A stretch of DNA of 64,000 nt from Monosporascus cannonballus (Eukaryota; Ascomycota; Sordariomycetes; Xylariales), in assembly GCA_004154925.1 (NCBI GenBank), contig QJNS01000189.1, positions 86,639-150,638 on the forward strand. Direction: 5' to 3'. A program made the translations under genes and the position numbers. This document shows, piece after piece, positions 1 to 14,639 of the stretch; within the stretch, counting starts at the first letter, position 1, and each line of letters starts with the position of its first letter. Under the pieces are notes generated by a model. That model was not told where the DNA came from, did no database searches, and saw only the letters and a program-made list of their open reading frames with translations.

Positions 1-2500
1 ATAATATAATAAGATATACCGTAAGGTTTTTAGATTAAAAACATATGGTAACGATTTAGTTAAATAATTTATGGTTATAAGCGATAAAATATAATTAATT
101 ATGGATAAATTATATTATTTGCACTTTATTAGGCGTTTGATAAATATAAAACCGAGCCCTTTATTTTAGAAAAAAATAAAATAACAAAAAAGATTTAGGC
201 CCGGCAAACTAAAAACCGTATTATTTATAAGAATATAAAAGTTATAATAAAAAATAACGTAATGGATACGGATAATAAAAAGAATAATACGGAATATATT
301 GCGAATAATCTCGATTAAAACGAAATAATTATTAAATGTTAATTTTAATTTTCGGCCAATTAAAATATTATTTTTAAATTTCCGAAATAAAATAATTTTA
401 ATTTGCGGTATTCAATAAAAATAGGCCTTAATAATATGCGTTATTTAACGGCAAATATATACGTAAAGCGATTTTGGTATATTTGAAAAAAATAAAGTTA
501 TTATATTGGAAAAGGATCGTAATAACTTAATTCTAGCTAAACCTTATTATAATATATATACGTTTAATTTTTTCCATATACTCGAACCTTTAAATTCGAA
601 AATATTTACGTAAAAATAATTAAAAGCCAGTTCGATAAAGGCGGCTATTTAGGAAATAATAAAGTCTTAATATAAACGACGGGCGAATAAATTGTTTTTT
701 ACGAGGTTATTTCTGTTTTGCGGTAAAAAAATAAAATAAATATTTATTTTTATTGAATTTAAACGATTTTTACTTAATAAGTTCCCGAATAAATTAAATA
801 AAATTAAAGGTTTATATTTAGTTTAAAACATAATCGAATTAATTAAAACGATTCCCGGTTTCGATAAATAATAATATTGAAATATTTTAAAAACCCGTTT
901 ATTTTCTACGTTATGTATAATATACGAAAAAGCTGTATTTTCGATTTTATAAAAAGTATAAGTAATTTTTCGTAAGCGGCGAAATTCGCTTAATCGGAAA
1001 TAACGGCGCCATATCCCTATACCGGAAACCGATTTATATAGGTTACGGACTGTTATTACGTTATAAATTTGACAAATATCGGAAAAAACTATAAGGCCGC
1101 CTTAAATCGTATCCCATTTTAATTAAAGCATACCGTATACAGTTATTCAGTTTAAACTAGTAATTAACAGTTTAACGATAATCTTAATAATTTAAATATT
1201 AAACCGGCATATAATTTATAAGTTTTTGCGATTTAAAGTCGTAATTTCGATTATGGTAACGCCTATATCTATATACGTAATTTATAACGTATTAAATAAT
1301 TTTGATTAAAAGCTTATTTTATTTCTTTTATTTATAACGTTAGCATAAACCTATTATTCCCAAATATTTTTAACCTTTTAGCCCCGTTTTCGTTATCGTA
1401 TTTATATTTGCATAAATCGTTTATTTTTATATTATTACCGAAATCGCCGGCGTCGCCAAAACGTAATAATCTGTAACTTAACGTTATAAATAATATATCG
1501 GAAAAAAAATCGAAATAATAATCCTTATCGAAATTAAGAAATTATTCATTAAGCATAAACGGTATTTATCGAATAATAATATTAATAACAAATTAAAAAA
1601 ATAATTACGATATTAGGTTAAAAAATAAGAAACGAAATTTTGCCGATTTTAATTAAAACCGATAATAAAAAATGCGTTCGGTTTTGGCGCGGCGTTACGG
1701 TTATAAAACGTAATAATTATAAATATTTATATAATATTAATTAAAATTATTAATATATTATTTATTTATTAACTTTATTATTTTTATTAATTTTTAATTC
1801 GTTAAACTTTATACGGGATATTAATTCGTTTTAATTCCGATTAATTATATGCCGTAATAAATATATAATATATATTTTTTTAATTAGGAAAATTAACGAA
1901 AATTTATATTATGCGATTTAAATTATAATTTATCGCAATTATTAGCAAATTACTTTTTAACTTATAGCCTTTAATTTATAACGCCGAATTAAAATTTCTT
2001 AAATCTTATTTTCCGGTCTTTTTCCTCGAGTTTATCGTATTAACTTTTAAAATATTTTTATTCTTTTTAACCTTTAAAATATTATAGTTCGGATCGAATA
2101 ATTAGGGTAAGGAATTAATTATGCGGGTAAATAAATAATACGGATAATTTTTCGCCAATATTAAGAAAACTATTTTTTTTACCATTAATATAATTATTCC
2201 GGCGTCCGTTTTTCTTTAAATATTAATTCGAAACATTTAAAATCTTGGGTTTATAATAAACTTTTATTAATTACGTTTTATAACTTTATATTTTTGTAAT
2301 TAGAATTAATATTTATCGGCGTACGGTTCTAATTAATATTTTTCGAAACCGCTTATATATTTTGTCGTTATTTTTTTAAAGATTTTAATAATTATTTTTT
2401 TCGAATTAAGGCTTTTTGATTCCCTTAGTAAAAGTTAACGGCCGGATTTAGTTTATTTCCTTTCGTTACGTTTTCCCTTTATCGACGTAATTAAGTCCCC

Positions 2501-2557
2501 AGCTGGTTCTAAGGATTTCTTTATTTTTTCTCCGGCTGGTTTTAAGAATTCCTTTAT
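2501..2557. repeat. short imperfect tandem repeat, 2 copies, 33-bp period
   Basis: Copy 1 (2501-2524) and copy 2 (2534-2557) share the core GCTGGTTYTAAG followed by a TTTAT tract. The differences seen are mostly transitions, as expected after RIP. No function is evident. Confidence 0.5.
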
Positions 2558-4393
2558 ATTAAAATTTTATATAAGTATAGTAATAGTCGGATATTCCAGG
2601 TAACCGCCGAAATCCATAATATTAGTACCGAATATGCCGTAGTATTTAAAAATCTAATTTTTATATAAGGTTATTTGTTCGGCAGTTAACTGCGTATAAT
2701 CACGGACTTTTTTCGTTTAATATTATAAAAATAACGTCCATATAATATATACTATAAAATATATTGCGGTTTTATATTTTTCCTAATCGGGACCATAAGA
2801 TTATTATATTTCTGGTATTATCCATATTATGTAAATTATTATGGATTATAAATTCTCGAAAACGGCTAACGGCCCGAATTGTACAGTTTTTTAGAGAATA
2901 TATGCCGATTAAATTTGTAATATGGAAAACGTTTATTTTGCGGTTCCAAAAACCTATTATTTAATTATCCGTATTATCCGTATCAATAATTTTATTATTA
3001 TATTTTAATATAAGGGAAAAAAAGAATAATGTTATATATTATTTAATAACTTTTTCGGAGTTTAATGAAAATACGGTTTAAAAGTTGTTAAAATATATAA
3101 ATAGATTTTTTATTAACTTTTTATAAATTATATATATATAATCGAAATTTCGGAATATCCATTTAAATATTATTCCGAAATTATCGTAAATAAAATATAT
3201 GTTAATATATATATAATAATAAGCAGTTTACGCTTTTTGATATATAGTAGTAAAATTTACCTTATAAAAACCTTATGGTATTGGGATTTTATCGAATAAT
3301 CGTTTGGCTTAAAAAAGGCTTATTTTTTAAATTGGAACAAAGTTTAAAAGGATAATATATATAATAGGAAGTAAAGTACGAAAAATGGCGCCGTAATTAA
3401 TATAATTCGTATCGAAAACCAACTTAACATCGTTACGATCTTTATATATGTTTTAATTTTTTGCTAAGTTGTTATATATTTCCCGAATACGATTACTGTA
3501 TTTTGCTTTATTAAACGGTAATAATATTATTATAATAATTGCATAATATTAAGTATACATAAATAAGTAATTATAATTAGAAGATTTAATAATATTATAA
3601 GTTTACCGATATAACTTCGACTTAATTAAGATTAAAAATATAAATAAAAAATATAAAATATAATAAATAAGGTAAAATTTATATATTAATTAATTACCGA
3701 ATATGTTATTAATATAAATATGGAATATATAAAAGTTTATAATATAAAAATAAAAATTATAAATAAATAATAAATTATGAAAATATTTTAAAGTAATATA
3801 TTTAATTAGAATTAAAATATATATAAACTTTAGAATTATATAATTATAAATATGTAAATTATTAAGTTTATATAGATTATTAAGTGTAAATAAAAAAATT
3901 AACAGTATTTTTTCTTAAAACGAAATAATAATATATAAAAAAGAACTTAATAATTATATGTAAATTATACGAGGTTTATATTTTATTACAAATTTCTTAA
4001 TATAATTTATATAATTATTTCGATTACAGATATATTAAATATAATTATTATAATTATGTAATATATAATTAATATTATTTATTTAATTATAATGTCTTAT
4101 AATTCCAAATACTTATTATATTTTAACATATAAAATTACGTTATTTACGATATAATAATTATTAACTAGTTTTCTTTTTACTTAATACCCGAAATCTATA
4201 TTATAATATATATCTTAATATATTTTACGATATTATAAAAAGTAAATAAATTCCTTGCCGATATAATACAGGTAAATTCCGTTATGGCTCCCGATAATAT
4301 ATCCCAAATAAACTTAAAAAACTTTATTTGCTTAATTAAAGGAATTAAATTCGTTAATAATATTCCCGAAAAATAACTTATTTTTAAAAAATA

Positions 4394-4558
4394 ACTTGCT
4401 TCTAAGAAATAATCTTAAGGACGGGTAATAAAATCTCGGACCAAAACACAGCCGAAATGGGTACTAAAACAAAAATAATCTGCCCCTAAGAACTAATTTT
4501 AAGGATGAGTAATAAGATCTTTAACCAAAAAACAACCGGAACCGGTATTAAAATAATT
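4394..4558. repeat. tandem duplication of an about 86-bp unit
   Basis: Copy 1 runs from 4394 to 4479 and copy 2 from 4480 to 4558. They share CTAAGAA.TAAT.TTAAGGA, then a GGTAATAA-like stretch, GGACCAAAA and a CCGGAA-like core, with mostly C/T and G/A differences. It is probably part of an old repetitive element. Confidence 0.55.
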
Positions 4559-4902
4559 TACAATAAGGCGAAACCGATAACGTAATCCCGATTAAGGCAT
4601 TTTCGTATTAATTAAATAATATTTAATTATCTTAAGATATAAAATATTTCTTACGGAAAATACATATTATACGTAACCGATTCCAGATATTAGGTATATA
4701 TTATAAGGTTATATTAATATGGCGGAAAACTGAAAAAAATAAGTACTTTACATTTTAGTATTAATACGAATATATATTAATTAAAAATTTTTTACAATTA
4801 TTAAAAATTTATAAATTTGGTAATATTACGAAAGGTTTATATTACGAATAAAACTTTTTATTACGGAAAAGTACGGTATTTATATAAGTATTAAATATTA
4901 AT

Positions 4903-5514
4903 TATATAATTCGGGATATTTTTTATATTAATAACTAGTAGAATAAAATTTACGTTATAAAGGATTATACCGGCTCTATAGGTTATTGGATTATTAAATT
5001 AGATATAGACTTTTAATTAATTACGGTTTTTATAATTTAACGAAAAGATTATATAAATTGGGTATTATGTAAACGATACGAAAAAAGGTTTATAACTTTA
5101 TTGACCGGGCTGCCTAATTAGGAAGTATATGTTATATAGTTATTTTATAGATATTATAATTTACGAAATTATACGGGTAATAAATATATAAATTGCGTAT
5201 AGGAACGTAATAAGGAATATTTATACGCGATCCCTAAATATTCGGTATTATTATATAATTTAAATAAAGATTTCCAAAAGGATTTAAACGTAAATATTGC
5301 GCCTAAGACGAATAAATTTTTGGGACCTGAAAACGTAAAAAAAGTTATTGATATATAAGTTATAATGGCGCGCGAAAAAAGGCAAAACGGGGGGAAAAAA
5401 TCTTAGAAAGTACTTAAGAACGTTAATTGGAAAATTAATTACAAACGGGGTATACGGGTTAACTCGAAATTATGCGTTATATTTAGTTATAGACAATATA
5501 ATATTTTTATATAA
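4903..5514 (+). pseudogene. RIP-killed relic ORF of unknown family
   Basis: One frame (codons starting at 4915 plus multiples of 3) reads as a coherent basic protein of about 200 residues, interrupted only by TAA and TAG codons. I counted about nine and no TGA. That is what CAA/CAG glutamine codons become after C-to-T RIP on this strand. Readable pieces include GSIGYWIIKLD, INWVLCKRYEKRF, LLTGLPN, EYLYAIPKYSVLLYNLNKDF and a KFLGPENVKKVIDI stretch near 5310-5355, followed by a Lys/Arg-rich part. I do not recognise the family. It is probably the protein of a transposon or another repeated gene. Confidence 0.5.
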
Positions 5515-8500
5515 TTTTATAAAAAATAAAACGTTTAAACGAGATATAATTAATTAAGATTATGCAAATTATAAATTTAATTATTTATATTAGTTTCGTT
5601 AATAATTATATTACGTACTGTATTATGGAATATTATTTTTTATTTGCGGTTTTATTACCGGAGGCGAATAAATTATATTAATATAATAATTAGGCAATCG
5701 TAATAATATATAAGATAATTCCGAGATTGGTTAATTAAGATTACGTAATTAATAAAGTTATATTAATATTAAAATTATAATATAAATATTATATCGCTTA
5801 TATAAAAATATATTATAAAGTAATAAAAAAGTGAAGAATTATATTAACGGTTTGTTTTTATCTGATAAATCTTTATTTTGTTTATCCGACGACGTTAATA
5901 ACGATAACGGACCGCTTTAATCAGGATTATTAATTGAGTTATCGATAATTTGTATTATAGGATTATAATTTTTTTCCGTATACGGAATATTACGGTCGTT
6001 TTAAACCAAATTATCTTTAGCGAATTCGGTACTAAAAGTTTTTCGAGCAATTACGTTAAAACTATTTACAAATTAATTTTCGTTTTTTGCCGTATTTAGT
6101 TAATTAAGCTTATTTACGTCGTTAATAATGGGTACGGTATTATTAAAATCGATAAACTTAATTTTTATAGCTTTACGGCCCGTAACCAGAATATTTTCGG
6201 ATTTTTAGTTATCCTTTTTAGTCCGAAATAGATATCCCTTAATAAACCAGAAATTCCGAAGCAAAAAATGGACGCGTTCGGAAATTTCGTTACGAAAGTT
6301 TCGAATAACGTAACGCTTATTTCGCGAAAAAATATAACGGATATGGAATTCGCGTTATAAGGATATACGGTACCTAATTAAAAACGAATCTCGGAAAAAA
6401 ATAGTATTAACGTTATATATATTATTTTTCGACTAGCGAGTTCGTTACTAAGCCAAAAATTATAATATTTGCCTTTTCGATTAAATGCTTTTTATGTTTT
6501 TTTTTTTGGATTTTGTTGGAGCTAAATTTAATGTTAAAATCGAATTAATAAAAATTTCATTTGATATTTTAGGACGTAATATCCAGTCAAAATAAAATAT
6601 TTTTTTACCGTAATTAAATTAATTAACCCTATAGAAAAGAAATAATAATATTAGTATTAACCATTTAATATAATTAATATCGCCATATTATATAATATGC
6701 AAAAAGTATAAATAAATCTGGGCTTTTTAAAGGAAATAACAATAATTTCGTAATTTTTTATTAATAAAAGCGGTATTAATCGATAATTAATTATTATTTT
6801 TAATAAAATTAAAAGAATTATCGTTTTATAGAATATCGGTTATATTAAAAATATTTCCGGCCTTATAATTATCCGATAGGAAAGTTTTATTTGGTACGTT
6901 TTAATTAAAATTACATTATTTAATAAATAATATAAATAAATTATATTCTCGAATTAAAAAATAAAATACTTATAAGTTATCCGTTAAATTATTTATATTA
7001 TTAAGTAATATATTATTAATAAATAATAATGAAAAATTTTCGTTAAAAAGATTTTTATTTATCAACGTATTTTAATTAGAATTTTGCGATATTTTCCTTA
7101 TTTATTTAACGCGATTAAAATATTTAGAAACCATATTATGCGTAATAAATTTAAACTCGGCGACGGTTAACCGGGAATATATATATTTTATAAATTTGAT
7201 AAGTTCGGTTTTCGAAAAAAGGTTTTTGATTAAGATATTCCGGGAAATTTCATATATATTAAATGTTTTTATTATAAGTGGTTCGTATTAGATACGTAAT
7301 TTTTGCAAAAATAACGCAAATATGCGAATATTATGCATATAAAGAATAAAGGGTTTAAGAAAGTAGAATTTCGGCGATTTTTAATATAATTGCGTTATTT
7401 TATTTAAAAATTAACGATCTGCTTTTAAGGTTATTTATATTTTATGCGTTCCGGTTATATTATCGGGCTAATAAGTACGTATAATTATAAGCAAAAAGTT
7501 TATTTATATATAAAATAAAATAAGAATAAAAAGAAGTTACCGTTTTTTATCGTATAAATCGGTTATTCTGGTTTAATTGGTCTATATTTTCCGAATATAA
7601 TTAATTGTTTTTTGAGTTTTATAGATAAAATAAAAACGTTCCGAAAACCGATAGGATTATTTTTTTTTAAATTTATATATTCCTTAAAAAGGTTTTCGAT
7701 AAACGTTATAAATACCGTTAATAGTATTTTCGTTTTCGTTAATTATATTTAACGAAATCGAATAACGTTTATTATATGGTATACGTTTTAATTTGAGAAA
7801 ATTAAGGAATTTTTGTTTGTTACGTTTATAAAACGTATTAATAAAAGCCGGAAATAAAATCCGGATAATGTTAATTATGAATTAATAAAAAGTATTAGGT
7901 GGTACTAAATATTATTATAATGTTTTATAAAATTATTTTATTTATTATATTAATTAAATCGGAATATAAATTATTTTAATTTTCCTTTAAAGATACGGCT
8001 GTAATAACGGGTAAAGACGGTAATAATATTCCGCATAATAGTACCGTATTGAAACATTATATTATGAATATAATTTTAAATATTAAAGTTATCGTATTAA
8101 AATACGATATCGTTTTAATATACCTAATTATAAAATGCAGTTTGTTTTAATTAAAATTATATTATTATAAAGGAATTATTATGGTTATTTTAATTTTTTT
8201 TAATTAAGTTATATTTTTATTTAACGTATAATAATTTTCGTAAATATTTAATTTTTTTAATATATTAATATTATTTTGTAATAAATCCGAGGATAATAAA
8301 ATTTTACTTAGTAAATAAAGTAAGTAACTGCCGTTAATTTTGGAAATTATTTTAATCATAATAGTTAAAATTATAAAAAAAAATATATATAAAAATATCC
8401 GGATTATTATTGTTATAAAATTGCTTTGTTTTTCGTTTTATATTATACGATTACTATTTTTTCTTTAGATATATAATTACCTGGTTTAAAAGTTTAAACT

Positions 8501-9680
8501 AGTTAAAGGTAAGCGCTTTTATAAAGTGTTAATTTTCGTCCAAAGTGGTATGGATTACGTTAATTTCGAATAATAACTTTTCCGGCAGGCGGTAGAATCT
8601 AGGCCTTTTTGCGAAAATTATAAGCTTTCCGTATAATGTATTATAATATTTATATATAACGGGGTTCTAATTAGTAGAAATTAGAAATTCCTGTTAATTT
8701 TCGTATGTTATTAGCTATTCGCGTATTTGTTTTTTTTAATACGTTAATTAATTAATTAATCCGAACGGTTAAATTAATAATTTTGCGTAAATCGTTATAT
8801 AAAACCTAATTACGAATAAAGTTTTTAAACGTTATATTAATTTTTTTATGTTAATGCCAGAAATTTAAGGTACGCGTACGTATATTTTGTTTTAAGAGCG
8901 TGGTTCGGTAGAACTGGGAGAATTCGGATTTATCGTGTTTTGAAAGGGGGGATAATAATACGACGGGCTCGGGTTATAGCTGTTATATGCGTTAGGGTTT
9001 AGGAGTAGCAAATGGATCCTGATTAAGATTATCGTAATATTAATAATAAGCCATAATTAAGGTAATCGTGTATATATATATATATATATTTATAGAAACG
9101 TATTGTTATTAAGTTATTACGGATTTTTATTTTTTTAAAAAAGCAAATGTACCAAACGAAGCCGTTTTTACGTAATTATAACTCAGGCCTTACTGGCTCG
9201 TTACGGGGATTTGGGATTTGATTGGTTAATATTTAGCGTTATGGAGCGGTACTTGAGTGACTTTGAAGAAATTGGAAAAACGAGCCAGGGAGGCCTGAGC
9301 TAGCTGAGGTAAGCTGTTAAGCATTGACGATGTTTGTTGTCGAAGGTTCTAGCATTTCCAAGTGGGTCGGCGGTCTATAAAATGCTAACCTGTCAACTTT
9401 TGTATGTAGTTTTCCACAGCAAGGGACGCCAGACAATTTTTACTCCTAAGCTCTGATTAAGATATTCTGTATCTTATACACCTAGATTAGCCTTATTCCC
9501 AATTCAATATACCATTAAGCGCTAATATTTTCCGTATTTCTATAAAAATATTTCTAATATAGCTTTTAGCGAGGCGTTTATTTTAACCTTAGTATTTTTG
9601 GCGTTATCTTAATGTTAGAGAACGGTCGCCGACTAAAAGGCATCTTTTAAGTGTCGGAACGCTTTTTTAATTTTTTCGGA
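5515..9680. other. AT-rich RIP-degraded block, no gene
   Basis: The DNA is AT-rich with scattered coding-like fragments. For example, the minus strand at about 6050-6310 reads with few stops but matches no family I know. From about 8850 to 9480 the composition is less extreme and may be a younger or shorter repeat. A (TA)n microsatellite lies at about 9068-9090. I found no terminal repeats or intact gene. Confidence 0.65.
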
Positions 9681-10014
9681 TGTTATGATCCAACAGGCTG
9701 CGGCCTCGGGAAACGGTCGCAACAAGAAAATGACTAAGCCATGTGGGTCGAGTCACGTAATGGCTCGACAGGATTTATCGTAGAGCCCATAGAGCCAGAC
9801 TCGACAAAGTTAGGAGAACCGAATATAATACGCTTATTGTTTCCATAGTTTAGATAGCTTCAGCTTGCAATATAATATCGTTACCCAAGGCACTCTTAGT
9901 ATTACGAGACGTGACACGTTACTGTATCTATTGCTCAGTTTCTCACGATACTCCTACCAACATAAACCCGTACGACTAAGATTTAATAGTTGGTTAAACC
10001 GCCTAGCCATCACA
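9681..10014 (+). mobile_element. solo LTR, copy A of an inverted pair
   Basis: This 334-bp segment begins TGTTATGATCCAAC and ends CATCACA, the TG..CA ends of an LTR. It aligns as an inverted copy to 10553-10872. The best shared block starts at TTTCCATAGTTTAGATAGC, passes through ACCCAAGGCAC, and ends at TAATAGTTGGTTAAA. Flanks are TCGGA on the left and TCGAG on the right, which is not a clean target duplication. No internal retroelement sequence is attached, so I call it a solo LTR. Confidence 0.65.
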
Positions 10015-10552
10015 TCGAGTTATCGGAATTCTGCTGCTTTACCTTTGTCTTACGCCCTTTTTAAAAACTTAATAATAGGTTCGGTAATGTGCAAATAATA
10101 GGCGATATATTTTCGAAAAATGTGGCAAATCTTAAATATACTTAAATATTATAAATTAATTTTTACTCTAGCTATATTTCGATAATATCAACCTGTTAAC
10201 TGTTTATCTTTAAGCCCTCGGTATTAATTATAAATTTTAAAACCCTTTTTTTAAAAAAATTCGTATTTGGAATTTTTGATAAATAATTAATATTATAATA
10301 ATTATTGGTAAATTAACTAGAAATTTTTCGCATATTTTTTCGTTATTTAAATAAATAATTATATTATTTAAATAAATGACGTTTATATAATTAATTAATT
10401 TACTTAATACTCTATATATATAAGCTCAAAATATAACTAATACGTTAATAAGGTTAAATAATATAATCTTATATTTATTTTATCCGTATTACGTTTAAAA
10501 AACGGTTTTTTATTAATCGTCTTTTTTAATCCTAATATAATAATCAATATCC

Positions 10553-10872
10553 TGTAACGAGCTTGGAGTTTAACCAACTATTAAATCTTAGTCGTACGGG
10601 TTTATGTTAGCAGGAGTATCGTGGAAATCTGAGCAATAAATACGGTAATCGTATTACGTCTCGTAATGCCAAGGGTGCCTTGGGTAACGAATTGTTATTG
10701 CAAGCTGAAGCTATCTAAACTATGGAAATAATGAGCGTATATATCCTTTCATGGATCCCGTTGGATCCCTTAGATCACTCCGGATCCACGTCACGTGATT
10801 CCGACCTACTTGGGCCCTGTTTCAGTCACCAAGTAACCGTTTCCGAGGCCCTTCCTTGGTTGAGTCATAACA
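10553..10872 (-). mobile_element. solo LTR, copy B of an inverted pair
   Basis: This 320-bp segment on the minus strand begins TGTTATGACTCAACC and ends GCTCGTTACA. It is the inverted partner of 9681-10014. Flanking 5-mers TATCC (10548-10552) and TATTC (10873-10877) differ by one C/T transition, consistent with a target-site duplication later hit by RIP. It is less AT-rich than its surroundings. The ORF covering 10722-10991 crosses its edge and is not a gene. Confidence 0.65.
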
Positions 10873-12162
10873 TATTCTTAAAATCAATTTTCGAAAATAT
10901 CTTAGTTAACCTTAAGCAATCTATTACTTTTAAAATTAAAGATAAAGATATCGGTTTTTTATCGTTATCCGATTTAACCCCTTATAATTAACATATAATC
11001 GGAAATTGCCGTTCTTTTTAAATAAGAATAATATTAATACTTTTACGTCCGTTTTCGAATAACGTATCCGGCCTATTTTTAAGTTTTTTCGAATATATTT
11101 TTCGAATATTTATTTTTAAGTTTTCGAAATAAGGTAAATTAGGCCGAATAAAGGCGTTTTCTCTGAGATTAGGCTTATTATATATTTTGCCTTTAGTAGT
11201 TAAAATATTTTTTGGTTATTTTTTTGGAATATATTTGCCGAAACTTCTTAAAATATATAAGAAAGTTAATTATTTCTTATTATTTCTTAAATTCCGGAAT
11301 ACTTAACTTTTTAATTAAGTCTATTAAATTAACAATATAAATTTGCTTACCGAAAAACGTTAAATTTGAAATTTTCTATTTGTCGACCTTTAATAATAAT
11401 CTATATAACTATTAATATATGGCTGTATTTAATAGGACGTTTATTTTGCTTATTTTTAATCTAGATAATAAAATATCGAGCGTTTTTAAATTACGGCATA
11501 TTACGAAATAAATTTACTTAAATTTTCGTTCGTTTTTATTATTATTTATTATATTAACAGGAATTTCGTAAACCTTACAATACTTAATATACGCGCCGTT
11601 AACACTAATAAAACTCGAAATATTTACTGAAATTAATTAAAAGTTAAACTTTTTTACCAACTTTCTATTTATAATATTTATTTATACTCCGGTATCCATA
11701 TTTATTTGTATTATTACATTCTTCGTATTTTTGTAAATAAATACTTTTCTTTGAAAAGGCGGCTTTATTTTGATCGTTTTATAATTATTAGCTAAAATAA
11801 ACTAGATATATACGTTTACTTCGGCTTCTTTTTTAAGTTCACATTTAGGAACTAATCTGATTTATTATTATATATTATAATATTCTGTACGATCTTCGAA
11901 AATTAGTTTTCGTATAGCCGAGATAACAAGGTTTTCGTATCCTTTTTAATTTTGCAATTTACGTTTTTATAACCTGGTTTTTTATAATTATAATATTTAA
12001 ATAAGCTCTTATAAAAATCAAAATATTAAATCGTACGATTTTATTTTAATTAAAATTAAATCAGCGATTATCTATTTTTCGAATATAAAAACGCCCATAA
12101 TCCTTATTACTTTTACGCGGTATTTTTAATTTATTTTAAGGATCTTTTTTTACGAAAATATT
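10873..12162. other. AT-rich RIP-degraded DNA, no gene
   Basis: This is AT-rich decayed sequence between the solo LTR and the next retrotransposon. I see no ORF, RNA gene or terminal repeat that can be supported. Confidence 0.6.
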
Positions 12163-12167
12163 AAAAT

Positions 12168-12357
12168 TGTTACAGGCTAAAGCCTATAGGGCATCTCGGG
12201 CTTACGGAACGAGCTTCTTAGCCCAAGTTTACCCATATGTATATAGGGAACAGCCATCTCGCTGATAACTAGCTATTTCTCCCTTTCCCTTTTCACCTTA
12301 AATATAAACCTTTATTAGGCCGTACCTTCGTTCAACCTACGCATCGTACCCGTTACA
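12168..12357 (+). repeat. 5' LTR, 190 bp
   Basis: It begins TGTTACAGGCTAAAGCC and ends CGTACCCGTTACA. Its GC content is clearly higher than the element's interior. It contains TTACCCATATGTATATA, a possible TATA region for element transcription. Confidence 0.9.
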
Positions 12358-14639
12358 TATATTTAAGGTTATAACTTATTATAGCTTTTAAAAAACTAGG
12401 TAAAAGCGAAACGTTTTCCAAGGATACCCTGGCCACGGATAATAAACTAAAAAAGTCTTATAGCAAAATAACTGCGAAATAACATAACCGACGAAACTAT
12501 AGGCGAACCCACGGTATTAACCTTATCCGGAATCATTAAGGAAATTTTACAGTATTAATCGTTCGTAAACATATTTTAAAAATTTAACATATAATAGAAA
12601 AAGTTTACCAAGCTAATCCTTAACCGTAACGAAACGATAAGCAATTTATTTAACCGGATAACGGAAATAAAAAAAATACTTTTTTACGAAAGCGGAAAAA
12701 AAATCTTTATAAAATAAAATCCGTTTCGTTAAGAATTTACGATAGGCCTACCGTTTAATAACGCGTTCGCAAAAACAAATCGTAAATTTATAAAATAGCC
12801 TTCGTAAAACGAAAAACAAAAAACGTTCCGTTCGTTTTTCGCCATATTCCGTATAAAAATAAAAAAACCGGTTTATTTCCGGTTTTTTTATAACAACTTA
12901 TTTAATATTATAATATTTATATTTATCGAAAATCAATTGTAATTTAATTATCAATTCGAAATAGGCAGATTATAAAATAATTTTAACGTTAATAATTTCT
13001 TTTTTATATAAAAAAGTAATTTAAAATTAAGTAAATAATATAATCCCTTAAAGATAATTATAATAGATAAAATAAACTAATACTTAACGGTTTCGGGATT
13101 ATTTATTAAATTTTAAATTTAAATTAATTAAATATAAAAACTTAATATAACCCTTAATAATTAAGGTAATTTTCTTAAACGCCAATAGTAATATATAATT
13201 CCGTAACGCATTAATTACAAAAAATATGCTTTATAATAATTATAATTATTAGGTACGTAAAGTAAAAAAAATAATTAATTACTTAAAGGTTTTATCCGAT
13301 TACCATATAAGTAAAAGAACGATAATCTAATATTTAAATAAAAAAGGCGGAACAATGAATAAATAATAGTACGTTAATTAAATTAATAAATGGGCTTAAA
13401 TAATAAATATTTAAAAAGATATACTTATAACGGATGTTATATAATTAATTACGTTAATTTTTAAATTTATGGATTAAAAACGGAATAATCGAAAAAACCG
13501 ATCCAAAAGTTATTCGGGATAAGGTTCGGATAACCGGCCCTATGTAAAATAATTTTCCGATAATAAAATAAAAATTCGAAAATAAAAAAAGCAATATTTC
13601 CGTTATGCCGCCACAAATTATTCGAACTAAAAATATCCTAAATATAAATCCGCAAAACGGCCTTATCCGATTAGGACGAAAATTGCAATAACAAGTTTAC
13701 GGGATACCGTTAATAAGGATAACAATTTGGATAACAAAAATTTAAAACAATAACCTTTGTTAAAAATTATTAATAAAAGAATATAATAAAAGAAAAATTG
13801 TGAAATGTTAATAATAAATTAAATAATACTTTTTTTATATTAAACGCCTTAATTAGTAGTATTATATATATAAACGTTTTAATTAATAATAAATATATTT
13901 ATTATCTTAAATTTAATTAATAATTAATTTGCTATTTAAAGTTATAATATATGTTTATTATATCCTATCGGTTAAAATTAATAAAAAAATAATAAACTTA
14001 TAATAATTACGATCCGAAAAGTTATTGACGTTAACGTAAATTTAAACGGCCGCCTAAAACAAACCTAAAATACGTAATTAAAAATTTATTTTACCTTTTA
14101 ATCTTAAGAAAACCTTAAATAAAATATAATAATATTATATATAAAGCGAAATAACGGTTTATCCGTTTCGCGGACGATATTACCGTATTTATATTATGCA
14201 AAAAAAATGCGATAAAAAACTCAAAAACCGTTTAAAAAAGCGGGTATAAAAATATAAAACAATCCGCTTAATAACGGCTGTAACCTTTACGGCGATAACG
14301 TGGCAAAATTATTACAAAAAAAGGAATATAATTATTTGCAATTTTTATAAAAGATATTAATAAAGCCTTAAAAATAAAACTGCAATTAATTTTTAAAAAT
14401 ATAACAAAACGTTTTTTAAGAAAATACAGAAATTCCAAAACTTTGTTATAAACGATAAAGGTTTATTATTATTACCTGATCGTAATAATAACGATATAGC
14501 AATAAACCTGGAAATAAATACTTTAAATTAAAACAAAATAATCCCATAAAGACTTTTATACGGGATATTAAAGAAAAAAATATTAATTTTACGCAAAATA
14601 CTTATAAATTTGTTTAACAAAAATTAAATTCGGGCTAGT

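Larger units (their letters stand above)
1..4902. other. AT-rich RIP-degraded repeat block, no gene
   Basis: This stretch is strongly AT-rich, full of TpA, and has stop codons in every frame. I see no intact coding region. The composition fits old transposon copies mutated by RIP. Two short internal tandem duplications are visible: a 33-bp-period pair around 2501-2557 and an about 86-bp unit at 4394-4558. No terminal repeats could be assigned, so the parent elements remain unidentified. Confidence 0.75.

Noticed and set aside
2764..2964. Plus-strand ORF with an REYMPIKFVIW stretch, faintly like piggyBac transposase
   Set aside because: The similarity is a few residues only, spacing does not fit the family motif, and the surroundings give no support.
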